From Amycolatopsis orientalis DSM 40040 = KCTC 9412 (lineage in GTDB: Bacteria > Actinomycetota > Actinomycetes > Mycobacteriales > Pseudonocardiaceae), in the NCBI RefSeq assembly GCF_000478275.1, contig NZ_ASJB01000029.1, positions 1-51,608 on the forward strand: a DNA stretch of 51,608 nt, read 5' to 3'. The notes under the pieces were generated by a model. It was not told the DNA's origin and searched no databases. It saw only the letters and a list, made by a program, of their open reading frames with translations. Of the stretch, positions 31,515 to 39,546 are shown in pieces (the first letter of the stretch is position 1; each line of letters starts with the position of its first letter). The position numbers and the translations under genes are program-made.

Positions 31515-32867
31515 CTACCTCCTGTTCCTGGTGTGCACGGTCATCGGCAGCCCGCCGCGTACCCGGAGCGACAACATCGCCTCGGGAACCACGTCGTAGC
31601 CCGGGAGTTTCCTGAGCTCGAGGTCCCGCAGGACCATCGTCAGCACGAAAACGGCCTCCATCACCCCGAGGCTGTTGCCGATGCAGAACCGCGGCCCGGC
31701 GCCGAAGGGGATGTAGGCGTAGCGCGGACGGCCGCTCGGCCGGTCCGGATCGAACCGGTCCGGGTCGAACTTCTCCGGTTCCGGCCAGAAGGCCGGATGC
31801 CGGTGCAGCGTGTAGGGCACGACGACGACGTCGGAGCCGGCGGGGATGTGGTAGCCGCCGATCTCGTCGTCGGCCTGCGCCACCCTCGGCAACAGCCACA
31901 CCGGCGGATACAGCCGCATGACCTCTTCGACGACCCTCGCGGTGTACGGCAACCGGTGCAGATCCTCGTGAGTCGGCAGCTGGTCGCCCAGGACGGAATC
32001 CGCCTCGGCCCGCAGTTTCGCCGCGACGTCCGGATGCTCGTCGAGCAGGTGGAACGCCCAGCCCAGCGTGCTCGCCGTCGTCTCGTGCCCGGCCAGCAGC
32101 AGGGTGATCAGCTCGTCCCGCATCTGCTCGCGCGTCCCCGCCGAGTCGATGAGCCGGGACAGGACGTCCTCGCCATTCTCGACCGGGTTCGCGAACCGCT
32201 GCTCGACGAGTTCCTCGGCGATGCGCCGGAGATCGTCCCGCGATTCCCGGAACCGCAGCTGTTTCTTCAGCGGAGCCCACTGCGGGACCATGCTCAGCGT
32301 CACCGCTTCGAACATCGCCTGGTCCTGCACGGCCTCGAACGAATGGCCCAGCGAGGTGAACCCGCCGAGGTCCGCGTCGAGCAGCGTCTTGCCGAGCACA
32401 CCGAGGGTCAGCCCGGTCATCTCGTGCAGGATCTCCACCGGCCCCTTGGTATCCCGCAGGCGTTTCACGAGACCTTCGACCTCGTTCGCGACGACGGAGG
32501 CCTGCCGCGCGATCCGCTTCGGCTGGAACACCGGCTGGATCGTGCGGCGCTGCTTCCGCCAGATCTCGCCGTCGCTGGTGAGCAGCCCGTCGCCGAGCGC
32601 CCGCCTGGCCTCCTGGAGGCCGATTCCCTTGTGGTAGTTGGCCGCGTTGTCCGCGAGCACGTGTTTCGCCAGCTCGGGGTGGTTCACCAGGTACATCGTC
32701 TTGGGACCGATCGCGATCCGGACGACGTCCCCGTGCGCCTCCGCCGAATCCGACATGAGCGCCAGCCGGTCGGTGAAAAGCTTCTTCAACAGACCGAAGG
32801 TCGCTCTGCGCGGCGGCCCGGGGGGCGCGAGACGCGCCCCCCGGGTGGATTCCGCACCGGAGGTCAT
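31515..32867 (-). CDS. Cytochrome P450 (enediyne E7-like)
   Basis: The 450-aa enzyme shows the I-helix AGHETTAS oxygen-binding motif, EEVMRLYPP (K-helix ExxR) and the heme loop FGAGPRFCIGN with ligand Cys395. The sequence is of the CYP102/CYP4-like class (WRKQRRTIQPVFQPKRI) rather than the usual short actinomycete P450. It would hydroxylate or otherwise oxidise the warhead or a precursor, with electrons from a ferredoxin encoded elsewhere. The ATG overlaps the UnbU stop by 4 bp. P450s of this type recur in enediyne cassettes (SgcE7-like, by recollection). Confidence 0.92.
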   Translation of the reverse strand: MTSGAESTRGARLAPPGPPRRATFGLLKKLFTDRLALMSDSAEAHGDVVRIAIGPKTMYLVNHPELAKHVLADNAANYHKGIGLQEARRALGDGLLTSDGEIWRKQRRTIQPVFQPKRIARQASVVANEVEGLVKRLRDTKGPVEILHEMTGLTLGVLGKTLLDADLGGFTSLGHSFEAVQDQAMFEAVTLSMVPQWAPLKKQLRFRESRDDLRRIAEELVEQRFANPVENGEDVLSRLIDSAGTREQMRDELITLLLAGHETTASTLGWAFHLLDEHPDVAAKLRAEADSVLGDQLPTHEDLHRLPYTARVVEEVMRLYPPVWLLPRVAQADDEIGGYHIPAGSDVVVVPYTLHRHPAFWPEPEKFDPDRFDPDRPSGRPRYAYIPFGAGPRFCIGNSLGVMEAVFVLTMVLRDLELRKLPGYDVVPEAMLSLRVRGGLPMTVHTRNRR

Positions 32868-33850
32868 GCCGCCACGGCCCCGGTTTCCGTCTCCGGCTTC
32901 TCGGCCGGCTTGGGCAGGGTCGTGATCTCGGCCGACTTCGCCTGCTCGGCCTCCCACTTCTCGGTGGCCTTCTTGGAGAAGTGCAGGCCCCACAGGAACA
33001 TGCCGCGGATGAGGCAGACCAGCGCGGTCGCCAGGAACAGGCCGTACGCGACGTGCACGATCATGAAGAACCCGTACGCCAGCGCCACCCCGGAACCGAA
33101 CAGGACCTGCGACGCGGGCTTCGACGGGGTCGTCCCCGGGTCCGTGACCATGTAGTTCGTGTAGAGCACGAACGCCACGCCGGTCATCATCCCGAGCGCG
33201 CCGGGGATCGCGGTGTCGAACACCAGTCCTCGGATGATCGCCTGGAGCGCGAAGGTGATGAGCCACGCGCCGATCAGCCACATCCGCTGGGTCAGCATCG
33301 CGTTGAGCACGGTGCCCGACACCATGATGATGCCGACGATCAGCCAGCCGACCCAGGAGTCGACCTGCTCGGTGAAGTGGTAGGGCGGCGCGATGCTCGC
33401 CCACGGGAACACCAGCAGGATGATCGTGATGCCGAAGTTCGACGGGTTCATGTAGTGCCGGAGCCTGCCGCGCACCGGGGCCTGGAGGACCCACTTGGCG
33501 CCGACGGCGACCACGACGCCGAACATCATCACCAGCACCTGGTCGTTGACGTAGGTCAGCATGTTCAGCGCGAGACCGGTGATGTGCGCCGGGAAGAGGA
33601 ACTCCACCAGTCCCTTGAAACCGTTGCCGCGGAAGCGGACCGGGCGGCCCTGCGCCCGGGCGCCGATGATCTCCAGCAGGATTTCCGTGGTGTACGCCGT
33701 CGCCAGCGCGATGAACGGATAGGTGTAGGGCTGCTCGAAACCGAGCACGGTGTAGCCGATGATGTTGAAGATGGTGATCGAGATCGCGAACCGGCGAAGG
33801 GCCGTGATCGTCTTGTTGCTCTTCGGTGCCGCGAGTGTCTGCTCAGCCAT
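32864..33850 (-). CDS. unbU: Enediyne biosynthesis membrane protein UnbU
   Basis: The 328-aa integral membrane protein has about seven or eight helices and resembles the RnfD/NqrB fold (YMNPSNFGITIILLVFPWASIAPPYHFTEQ). It matches UnbU of the conserved enediyne cassette; its biochemistry is unresolved, with electron transfer or transport proposed. ATG 33850 has AAGGAG 11 nt upstream; GTG 33859 overlaps the UnbV stop (GTGA) but has only 2-nt spacing, so the ATG is taken. The C-terminal tail is soluble and Glu/Lys/Pro-rich. Confidence 0.9.
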   Translation of the reverse strand: MAEQTLAAPKSNKTITALRRFAISITIFNIIGYTVLGFEQPYTYPFIALATAYTTEILLEIIGARAQGRPVRFRGNGFKGLVEFLFPAHITGLALNMLTYVNDQVLVMMFGVVVAVGAKWVLQAPVRGRLRHYMNPSNFGITIILLVFPWASIAPPYHFTEQVDSWVGWLIVGIIMVSGTVLNAMLTQRMWLIGAWLITFALQAIIRGLVFDTAIPGALGMMTGVAFVLYTNYMVTDPGTTPSKPASQVLFGSGVALAYGFFMIVHVAYGLFLATALVCLIRGMFLWGLHFSKKATEKWEAEQAKSAEITTLPKPAEKPETETGAVAA

Positions 33851-33855
33851 GACGG

Positions 33856-35823
33856 TCACTTCTCCTTAGCCTGAGCGCCGAGCTGGAACGTGTGGCTGCC
33901 CGGGGTCAGCTGGACATCCTGGGTACGGATCTGTCCGGTCAGGTCGCGCCACTGCAGGCACACCTTCACCGGCCCGGTGACCTTGCCGAGTCCGATCTGG
34001 ATCTCGTGGCTGCGCTTGCCGGAGTGGCCGCTGCCGCCGTCGACGCGGTCCATGTACTTCTTGCCGTCGGGGGTGACGACGGTGACCTGCGCGCCGATCG
34101 CCGCGGTGCCTGCCGCCTTGAGCGGGCCGTCGGCCGAAGCCTTGTCGTGCACCAGCTTCAGGTTCAGGTACGCACCGGAATCGGGGCTGACGTTGTGGTA
34201 GAAGATCGGCTGCTCCCACTGGCGGGCCACGGCGAAGTCGAGCTTGCCGTCACCGTCGGCGTCGCCGGTGGCGATACCGCGGGTGGGCACCGGGACGGCC
34301 AGACCGAGGCGCGGGGCCAGGTCGGTGTAGCGGCCGTCGGGGCCCTTGGCCCAGAAGTGCAGGGTGTGGTCGCCACCGACGTCGTCACCGGCGACCATGT
34401 TCGGCCAGAAGTACGGGTGCTTCAGCAGTTCGTCGTTCGACGTCGCCAGCTCCTGCAGCTGCGGCCAGCGGTTGACGTCACCCTTGACGAAGCCGGTGGC
34501 CTGGGTGATCACCGATTCACCACTGTTGTTGTAGTCGGCGATCTTGACGTCCCAGCCCCAGCCGGACCACGCGGTGCCCGCCTGTGCGCTGCGGTCGACC
34601 CACGGCGCCTCGCCACCCTGCAGACGGCCGCGCAGATCCGCGGTGTCCTTGGCGGTGTTCATGAACTGGAAGTGGCTTTCCTCGATACCCCAGGAGGTCG
34701 TGATGTTGCTGACGTACAGGTCGTAGAGACCGTCGTGGTCGAGGTCGGCGAAGTCGACGCCCATTCCCTTGAAGGAGTCGTTGCCGAGCACCTTCGACTT
34801 CGGTTCGTTGGGCCCGCGAACGCCCTTCACCTCGGCGAATTCGACGTGGCCGGGGCGGGACTTGTTGTACAGCAGGCGGTCGTGCCCGAAGTCGTTGCCG
34901 ATGTAGAGCTCCGGCAGGTTGTCCCCGTCGACGTCGGTGGCGCTGGCGGCCAGCGACCAGCCGCCGCGGGCGTCGGCCGGGATGGCCTGGTCGTCGCATT
35001 CGAAGGTGACCGAAGGCTTGCCGCCCTGCGTGGTGGCGCCGGTGAACCGGAAGATGTACTTGCCACCGGCGTTGTCGGCGTGCGACATCGACTTGTTCAT
35101 CTCGACCCCGCCCTCGACGCGGTCATCGAGCACCGCGCTGTCGGGGAAGTAGTTGCCGATGAAGATGTCCTGGTGGCCGTCGCCGTCGAAGTCACCGACG
35201 GTCGCGGCGTTGGTGTTCCACAGTGGACCGGAGTACTCGCCGTTCTTGGCGTTGTTGCCCGGCACCAGTTCCACCGGCACGTAGGACTTCGGTTCCAGGG
35301 TGGTCGCGGAAGGCTTGGCGAGGAACACGACCGGCGTGCGGCCCCAGTAGTAGGCCAGCAGGTCGACCCGGCCGTCCTCGTTGAAGTCACCAGGGACACA
35401 GCCCATGGGCGCGATGTACTTGCCCATCGGCAACGGCGCCGCGTCGAGCGCGAACGGCTTGTACCGGTCACCGCCCTTGCCCGGCGTCGGGGTGACGACC
35501 ACCTGGTCGCTGCGCGGATCCACGAAGCACAGATCGTTGGCGAGCTTGTCGCCGTCGAGGTCGTTGACCGCGATGGCGGCGCCGACCGAGGAGATCCAGG
35601 CGCGGATGTGCTCGTACTCCTTGTTCACCGTCCGGATCGACTGGCTCTTCGCCGCCTCCGGCAGGGCGATCGTCAACGGCTCGAACGCGTACTTCGAGGC
35701 CATGGTGTCCGCCTCGGCTGTCGAGACCGTGGGCAGCTGTGCCACCACGAACAGCCCCGCCATCAGCAACAGCGCCACGATGCCCGCAAGCTGCTTGCGG
35801 AGCCAGCCCAAGGTCGCGGTCAT
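33856..35823 (-). CDS. unbV: Enediyne biosynthesis protein UnbV (FG-GAP/ASPIC, CRTAC1-like)
   Basis: The 655-aa protein begins with a signal or anchor helix (LAGIVALLLMAGLFVVAQL) and then a beta-propeller with calcium-binding FG-GAP/VCBS blades: DLDGDKLANDLCF, DFNEDGRVDLLAY, DFDGDGHQDIFIGN, DVDGDNLPELYIGN, DLDHDGLYDLYVSN and DADGDGKLDFAVA. The C-terminal ~100 residues form the UnbV/ASPIC domain (GAQVTVVTPDGKKYMDRVDGG ... IQIGLG). It is probably exported or membrane-tethered; its role in the enediyne pathway is unknown. It overlaps UnbL upstream by 4 bp (ATGA). Confidence 0.93.
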   Translation of the reverse strand: MTATLGWLRKQLAGIVALLLMAGLFVVAQLPTVSTAEADTMASKYAFEPLTIALPEAAKSQSIRTVNKEYEHIRAWISSVGAAIAVNDLDGDKLANDLCFVDPRSDQVVVTPTPGKGGDRYKPFALDAAPLPMGKYIAPMGCVPGDFNEDGRVDLLAYYWGRTPVVFLAKPSATTLEPKSYVPVELVPGNNAKNGEYSGPLWNTNAATVGDFDGDGHQDIFIGNYFPDSAVLDDRVEGGVEMNKSMSHADNAGGKYIFRFTGATTQGGKPSVTFECDDQAIPADARGGWSLAASATDVDGDNLPELYIGNDFGHDRLLYNKSRPGHVEFAEVKGVRGPNEPKSKVLGNDSFKGMGVDFADLDHDGLYDLYVSNITTSWGIEESHFQFMNTAKDTADLRGRLQGGEAPWVDRSAQAGTAWSGWGWDVKIADYNNSGESVITQATGFVKGDVNRWPQLQELATSNDELLKHPYFWPNMVAGDDVGGDHTLHFWAKGPDGRYTDLAPRLGLAVPVPTRGIATGDADGDGKLDFAVARQWEQPIFYHNVSPDSGAYLNLKLVHDKASADGPLKAAGTAAIGAQVTVVTPDGKKYMDRVDGGSGHSGKRSHEIQIGLGKVTGPVKVCLQWRDLTGQIRTQDVQLTPGSHTFQLGAQAKEK

Positions 35824-36797
35824 TTACCTGCACCTCCAGAAGTGAGTACCTCGGTGGCGATGCGCTGTCGCCAGGTTTCGAAATGCGGGAGTTCGCCGTC
35901 GACCACCACGGCGGGGCGGACTTCCTGGGTGATGGCCGCGGCGCGCTCGGCCGACAGCCCGCAGATCGCCTGGGTGGCGACCTCGGTCTCGGGGATCAGC
36001 AGTCCGGCGCGGATTCTGGCCTCGGCGGCGAAAGCACTGCCCTGGGCCAGGTTCCCCCGGTGCTCGCCGGCGAATTCGGCCAGCTTCAGCAGTTCGTCGG
36101 AGGTGACACCGCACGCGTAGGTCGAGGCGAGCCCGATCCCGGCATAGAGGTCTCCGTGCCGGTGCTCCGGGAATCTCGCGACCGTGTCGGCGACGAGATC
36201 GACGTCGGTGCCGCAGATGAACCACAGCGCCCGGCCGATGCCCTGGTCGATCGCGCGCAGCGAGTAACCGTTGTTGCCCGCGGGCCAGTTGAAGTCCTTG
36301 TCCTGGAACTGACCGTCGATGTACTTGGCGGTCTTGAAGTAGGCCTGGTGGAAGCCGTACCCGTCGAGCACCAGCCAGCGCAGCAGCGGGTCGAACTCCT
36401 CGGCGGACGGCCAGCGGAAGCGCGGCAGCCGCGCCATCGCCCAGCCGACGCCGACGTAAATGATGTAGTCGTGCTTCACGGCCGGGCCGTCGAGGAAGTC
36501 CGCGATATGCCCGCGACCGCCGCCCGGCAGGCCGTCGAGCATTCCGTAGCCCATTCCCGCGCCCTCGTAGGCGAAGCCTCGGTATTTGACCGGAATGCGC
36601 TCCAGCCATTCCTCGGCCTGTTCGGTGCTACGCGCTTCCACCGCGTGCGCGTAACCGAGGAGGAATTTCTCTCCGACCGTCTCCAGCAATTCTTGAGCGG
36701 CTGGGCTCTTCTTGTGGAAACCCCGCTTGTCCAGCGACGTCTCGGAGACGTCCGGTGTGATCATGCGACGTCGTAACGTGCGCCAACCATTGCCCAA
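35820..36797 (-). CDS. unbL: DUF1702 enediyne protein (UnbL)
   Basis: This 325-aa protein heads the enediyne cassette. DUF1702 blocks are visible (RGFAYEGAGMGYGMLDGLPGG, VGVGWAMARLPRFRW, LVLDGYGFHQAYFKT, IDQGIGRALWFICG, IGLASTYACG). The start is a TTG at 36797 with GGGGGAG 6 nt upstream; the next in-frame ATG (36764) has no ribosome binding site. The catalytic role is unknown. It is paralogous to the protein at 4970, which lacks the RRRMITPDVSETSLDKRGFH-type N terminus. A 143-bp gap with a terminator separates it from the AraC gene upstream. Confidence 0.9.
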   Translation of the reverse strand: MGNGWRTLRRRMITPDVSETSLDKRGFHKKSPAAQELLETVGEKFLLGYAHAVEARSTEQAEEWLERIPVKYRGFAYEGAGMGYGMLDGLPGGGRGHIADFLDGPAVKHDYIIYVGVGWAMARLPRFRWPSAEEFDPLLRWLVLDGYGFHQAYFKTAKYIDGQFQDKDFNWPAGNNGYSLRAIDQGIGRALWFICGTDVDLVADTVARFPEHRHGDLYAGIGLASTYACGVTSDELLKLAEFAGEHRGNLAQGSAFAAEARIRAGLLIPETEVATQAICGLSAERAAAITQEVRPAVVVDGELPHFETWRQRIATEVLTSGGAGK

Positions 36798-36892
36798 CGC
36801 ACTCTCCCCCTAACGGGTGGATTCGAATTCTGCGGACTGGTTAAAGGCTCACATGGGTGCCGATGCCCCAGCTACTCCACGGTTGCGCCCGG

Positions 36893-36923
36893 GGTTCTCC
36901 CGGTTTGCGTAACCGGGAGAACC
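36893..36923 (-). terminator. Terminator hairpin after the AraC gene
   Basis: The 13-bp perfect arms GGTTCTCCCGGTT (36893-36905) and inverted copy (36911-36923), with a 5-nt loop, lie 17 bp beyond the stop of the minus-strand AraC gene. It insulates the enediyne operon from the upstream regulator. Confidence 0.75.
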
Positions 36924-36939
36924 GGGGAATAGGCCCGGC

Positions 36940-37842
36940 TCAGGCCACCGCGCGGAGATAGTCGGGGGCGGGCATGGTCATCCGGTTTCCGGTGGAGGTC
37001 GGGCCACCGGCGAGGGTGATCGCCATCGGCGCGTCGGTCGGCTGCGGGGTGCGCATCGGCATCCGCAGGTGGACGCGGCCGTGGCGGGTGATGTCGACGC
37101 GGCCGGGCAGGGTGCCCACCGAGAACGACGACGCCGCGGTCCCGGCGGCGTGCTCGGCGACCGCGATCACGGTCCACCGGCCCTCCGGGACGTTCTGGAT
37201 CTCGATGTCCGCCGAAAGGACGTTCGCCCTGCCGCCGAACGCGACCGGGCCGCACTGCGGGATCGACTCGGCGAACAGTCCGATGAGGACACTCGCCGGA
37301 CCGGCCCCGCGCGGGGTCTCGACCCGCACGCTGATCGTCCCGGTGCCCGCGTGCAGCGACGCGCAGCCCATTCCGGCGTTGTGCAGTGACTCCAGCGACG
37401 GCAGCCGCTGGAAATGCGGGGCCAGCGCCACCAGCAGCTCGCCGACCTCGGGATCGCGGTACTGGGTCGGGGTCATCCCGACCGCACGGGTGAAGCGGCT
37501 GGTGAACGTGCCGACGCTGCTGTAGCCGACGCTGCACACGATGTCCGACACCGTCAGCGATGTCGTCAGCAGCAGTCGTTTGGCTTCGAAGAGCCGGATC
37601 GCGGTGAGATACCTGCCGGGGGTCACCCCGGTCGCCTTGGTGAAGATCCGCGAGAAGTGGAACGGGCTGACGAAGACTTCCGATGCCAGCACGCCCAGGG
37701 TGATCGGGTCGAAGTACCTCGCGTGCATCGACGAGATGGCCTGCAGCACCGCGGGTTGCAGGGGAGACGCCGGCTCGGGAAGCCGACCGGGTTCGATGGC
37801 GCCTTTCTCGTTCGCCGCCGTGGCGACTGTTCGTAGCTGCAT
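36940..37842 (-). CDS. AraC-family regulator with N-terminal HTH (copy 2 of 2)
   Basis: The 300-aa protein has the double HTH near its N terminus (about 30-120; FDPITLGVLASEVFVSPFHFSRIF, VSDIVCSVGYSSVGTFTSRF, TPTQYR), then a ~180-residue C-terminal domain similar in layout to copy 1 (VLIGLFAESIPQCGPVAFGG ... VPEGRWTVIAVAEHAAG). The ATG at 37842 is chosen because GAGG lies 9 nt upstream; a GTG at 37920 extends the frame without a ribosome binding site. It sits directly upstream of the enediyne operon in the same direction, with a terminator between, so it may regulate that operon from its own transcript. Confidence 0.87.
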   Translation of the reverse strand: MQLRTVATAANEKGAIEPGRLPEPASPLQPAVLQAISSMHARYFDPITLGVLASEVFVSPFHFSRIFTKATGVTPGRYLTAIRLFEAKRLLLTTSLTVSDIVCSVGYSSVGTFTSRFTRAVGMTPTQYRDPEVGELLVALAPHFQRLPSLESLHNAGMGCASLHAGTGTISVRVETPRGAGPASVLIGLFAESIPQCGPVAFGGRANVLSADIEIQNVPEGRWTVIAVAEHAAGTAASSFSVGTLPGRVDITRHGRVHLRMPMRTPQPTDAPMAITLAGGPTSTGNRMTMPAPDYLRAVA

Positions 37843-38043
37843 CAAGACCAACCTCGGATTCGCTGTCGCTTTTCCTCTGCTCGCCAGCAAACGCGCCGGC
37901 TGTTTCAGAGCACTCGACACGCGATCGAGATCGGCCTCACCTGGGGTTATCCGGTTCTGCCCGATCGGCGAACGGTCGAATCGGCGGCACGGAAGGAGAA
38001 CCCGGGCCTGGCGGACCTCACCGTGTAGGTCAGAACGTGACGG

Positions 38044-39528
38044 TCAGGAGGGGAAGTCGAGAACGCACTCACCGACGCCCACTTCGGCGGGCCAGTCGAG
38101 TTTGAGGGCGCGGTCGACGCGGTCGCCGGCGTCGACCGGGACCGCGTGCGCGGCCAGCCCCATGGCGCGGGCCACGAGATAGAGCGTCTGCTGCAGAGCG
38201 CCGACATGCGACAGGGTCGTGGCGTACGCGCCACCGCCGAGCACCGACGCCATCCGCGGCATCCGGGCGGTCACCGTGATCAGCGCCGAGGGCCGCCGGT
38301 GGTTGCCACCGCCGATCATCGCCATGTCGAGCATCGCGGCGAGATCGGCCTCGTCGTCGTTGACCAGGCTGAGCCGGTGGTCGAGCGGGTCGTAGTGGTA
38401 GATCCCGCGATCGAGCCCCGAGCAGCGGTTCACCGAGACGTACAACTCGAGTTCGTACAGGCACGCGACGCTGAAGTACGGCCGTTGCGAGGCGCTGTGC
38501 ACCGGTCCTTCGGAAGCTTGCCCGTGCGGGAAGTGCGCGGGCCCGATCGACCGAATCCTCGCGCCGCGGAACAGGAACTCACCGATCTGCTCGGCCGAAA
38601 GCACACTCTCGGTGAACTCGGGGCAGGTGTGATCGTTCTCCAGCAACGTGGTCAGCGTCGGATCGGTCACCGCGCGGGCGGCCAGATCCGGCCGGTAGAG
38701 CAGATGGACCGGCCCCGCACCGGGTGCGGCCTTGACCACCGGAGGGTTCCCGAGCCCCGGCAGATCGGCCGGGCCACCGGGCCGCCAGGTCCGGCTCGTG
38801 GTGTGGAACAGCAGTTCGTCCGGGGACCACAGGCTCAGTTCGGGATCTTCGTCCTCGGCGAACCGGCCGTGCTCCCCGGCGAGCTGGACGACACCCGCGG
38901 CCACCAGATAGGAGGCGATCGCGGCGACCACCCCGGCCTCGATCCCGGTCGTGGACACGATCTCCCCCACCGACTTCGCCGTCGCCAGCGTCGCCGCGAC
39001 GTGCACCGCCCACGGCTGGTAGAGCACGACGCGGTAGCGCGCGGACGGCGACTCCAGCCCCATCCCGTAGGCGTCGGAACGCAGGGAACAGAAGCGGGAC
39101 AACCGGATCGGGCGCGCGGGCGGGACCTCCTCCGTGCCGAACACCGGTGCCAGCGCCACCGGGATCACCGACAGCAGCGGACCCCTCCCGTCGGCGAGCC
39201 CGAGCGAATGCACGACGGAGCCGCCGAGTTCCTTGAGCGCCTGCCGCAGCGCGTCGGCGCCCTCGGCCGTCCAGCTCAGCTCGCCTTCGAGGTCGGGCTC
39301 CCGCTCGACCGGCTCCCACGACGACGTCACGTTCGCCAGCGAGATCGGCCCCAAGGCCATCCGCCGCAACGATTCCCGGACCAGTGGCTCGGCGTGGTCG
39401 AAATCGAACTCCCCCCAGCGCGTGACGACCACCAGTGAGCCGTCCTCACCGATCTCGACAAGGCTGTCGTCGGTGAGCGACCACAAGGGGATCGTCTCGG
39501 CAACACCGCCGGGGGGATCTGTCCTCAA
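38044..39528 (-). CDS. SagB-type FMN dehydrogenase (azoline oxidase)
   Basis: The 494-aa protein has the SagB/ThcOx plan: an N-terminal winged region (about 10-250) and a nitroreductase-fold FMN domain at the C terminus (about 285-494; RPYFSVACLYELELYVSVNRCSGLDRGIYHYDPLDHRLSLV, ALQQTLYLVARAMGLAAHAVP). These enzymes oxidise azolines made by YcaO cyclodehydratases to aromatic azoles. The TTG at 39528, with GGAG 6 nt upstream and 18 bp after the YcaO stop, indicates an operon. SagB plus YcaO are the core of linear azole peptide synthesis; the precursor is missing here. Confidence 0.9.
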   Translation of the reverse strand: MRTDPPGGVAETIPLWSLTDDSLVEIGEDGSLVVVTRWGEFDFDHAEPLVRESLRRMALGPISLANVTSSWEPVEREPDLEGELSWTAEGADALRQALKELGGSVVHSLGLADGRGPLLSVIPVALAPVFGTEEVPPARPIRLSRFCSLRSDAYGMGLESPSARYRVVLYQPWAVHVAATLATAKSVGEIVSTTGIEAGVVAAIASYLVAAGVVQLAGEHGRFAEDEDPELSLWSPDELLFHTTSRTWRPGGPADLPGLGNPPVVKAAPGAGPVHLLYRPDLAARAVTDPTLTTLLENDHTCPEFTESVLSAEQIGEFLFRGARIRSIGPAHFPHGQASEGPVHSASQRPYFSVACLYELELYVSVNRCSGLDRGIYHYDPLDHRLSLVNDDEADLAAMLDMAMIGGGNHRRPSALITVTARMPRMASVLGGGAYATTLSHVGALQQTLYLVARAMGLAAHAVPVDAGDRVDRALKLDWPAEVGVGECVLDFPS

Positions 39529-39546
39529 CTGCTGCTCCAGCCGGGT

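Noticed and set aside
33892..36120. A 742-codon plus-strand frame opposite UnbV
   Set aside because: The minus strand encodes UnbV with FG-GAP blades; the plus frame is a shadow.
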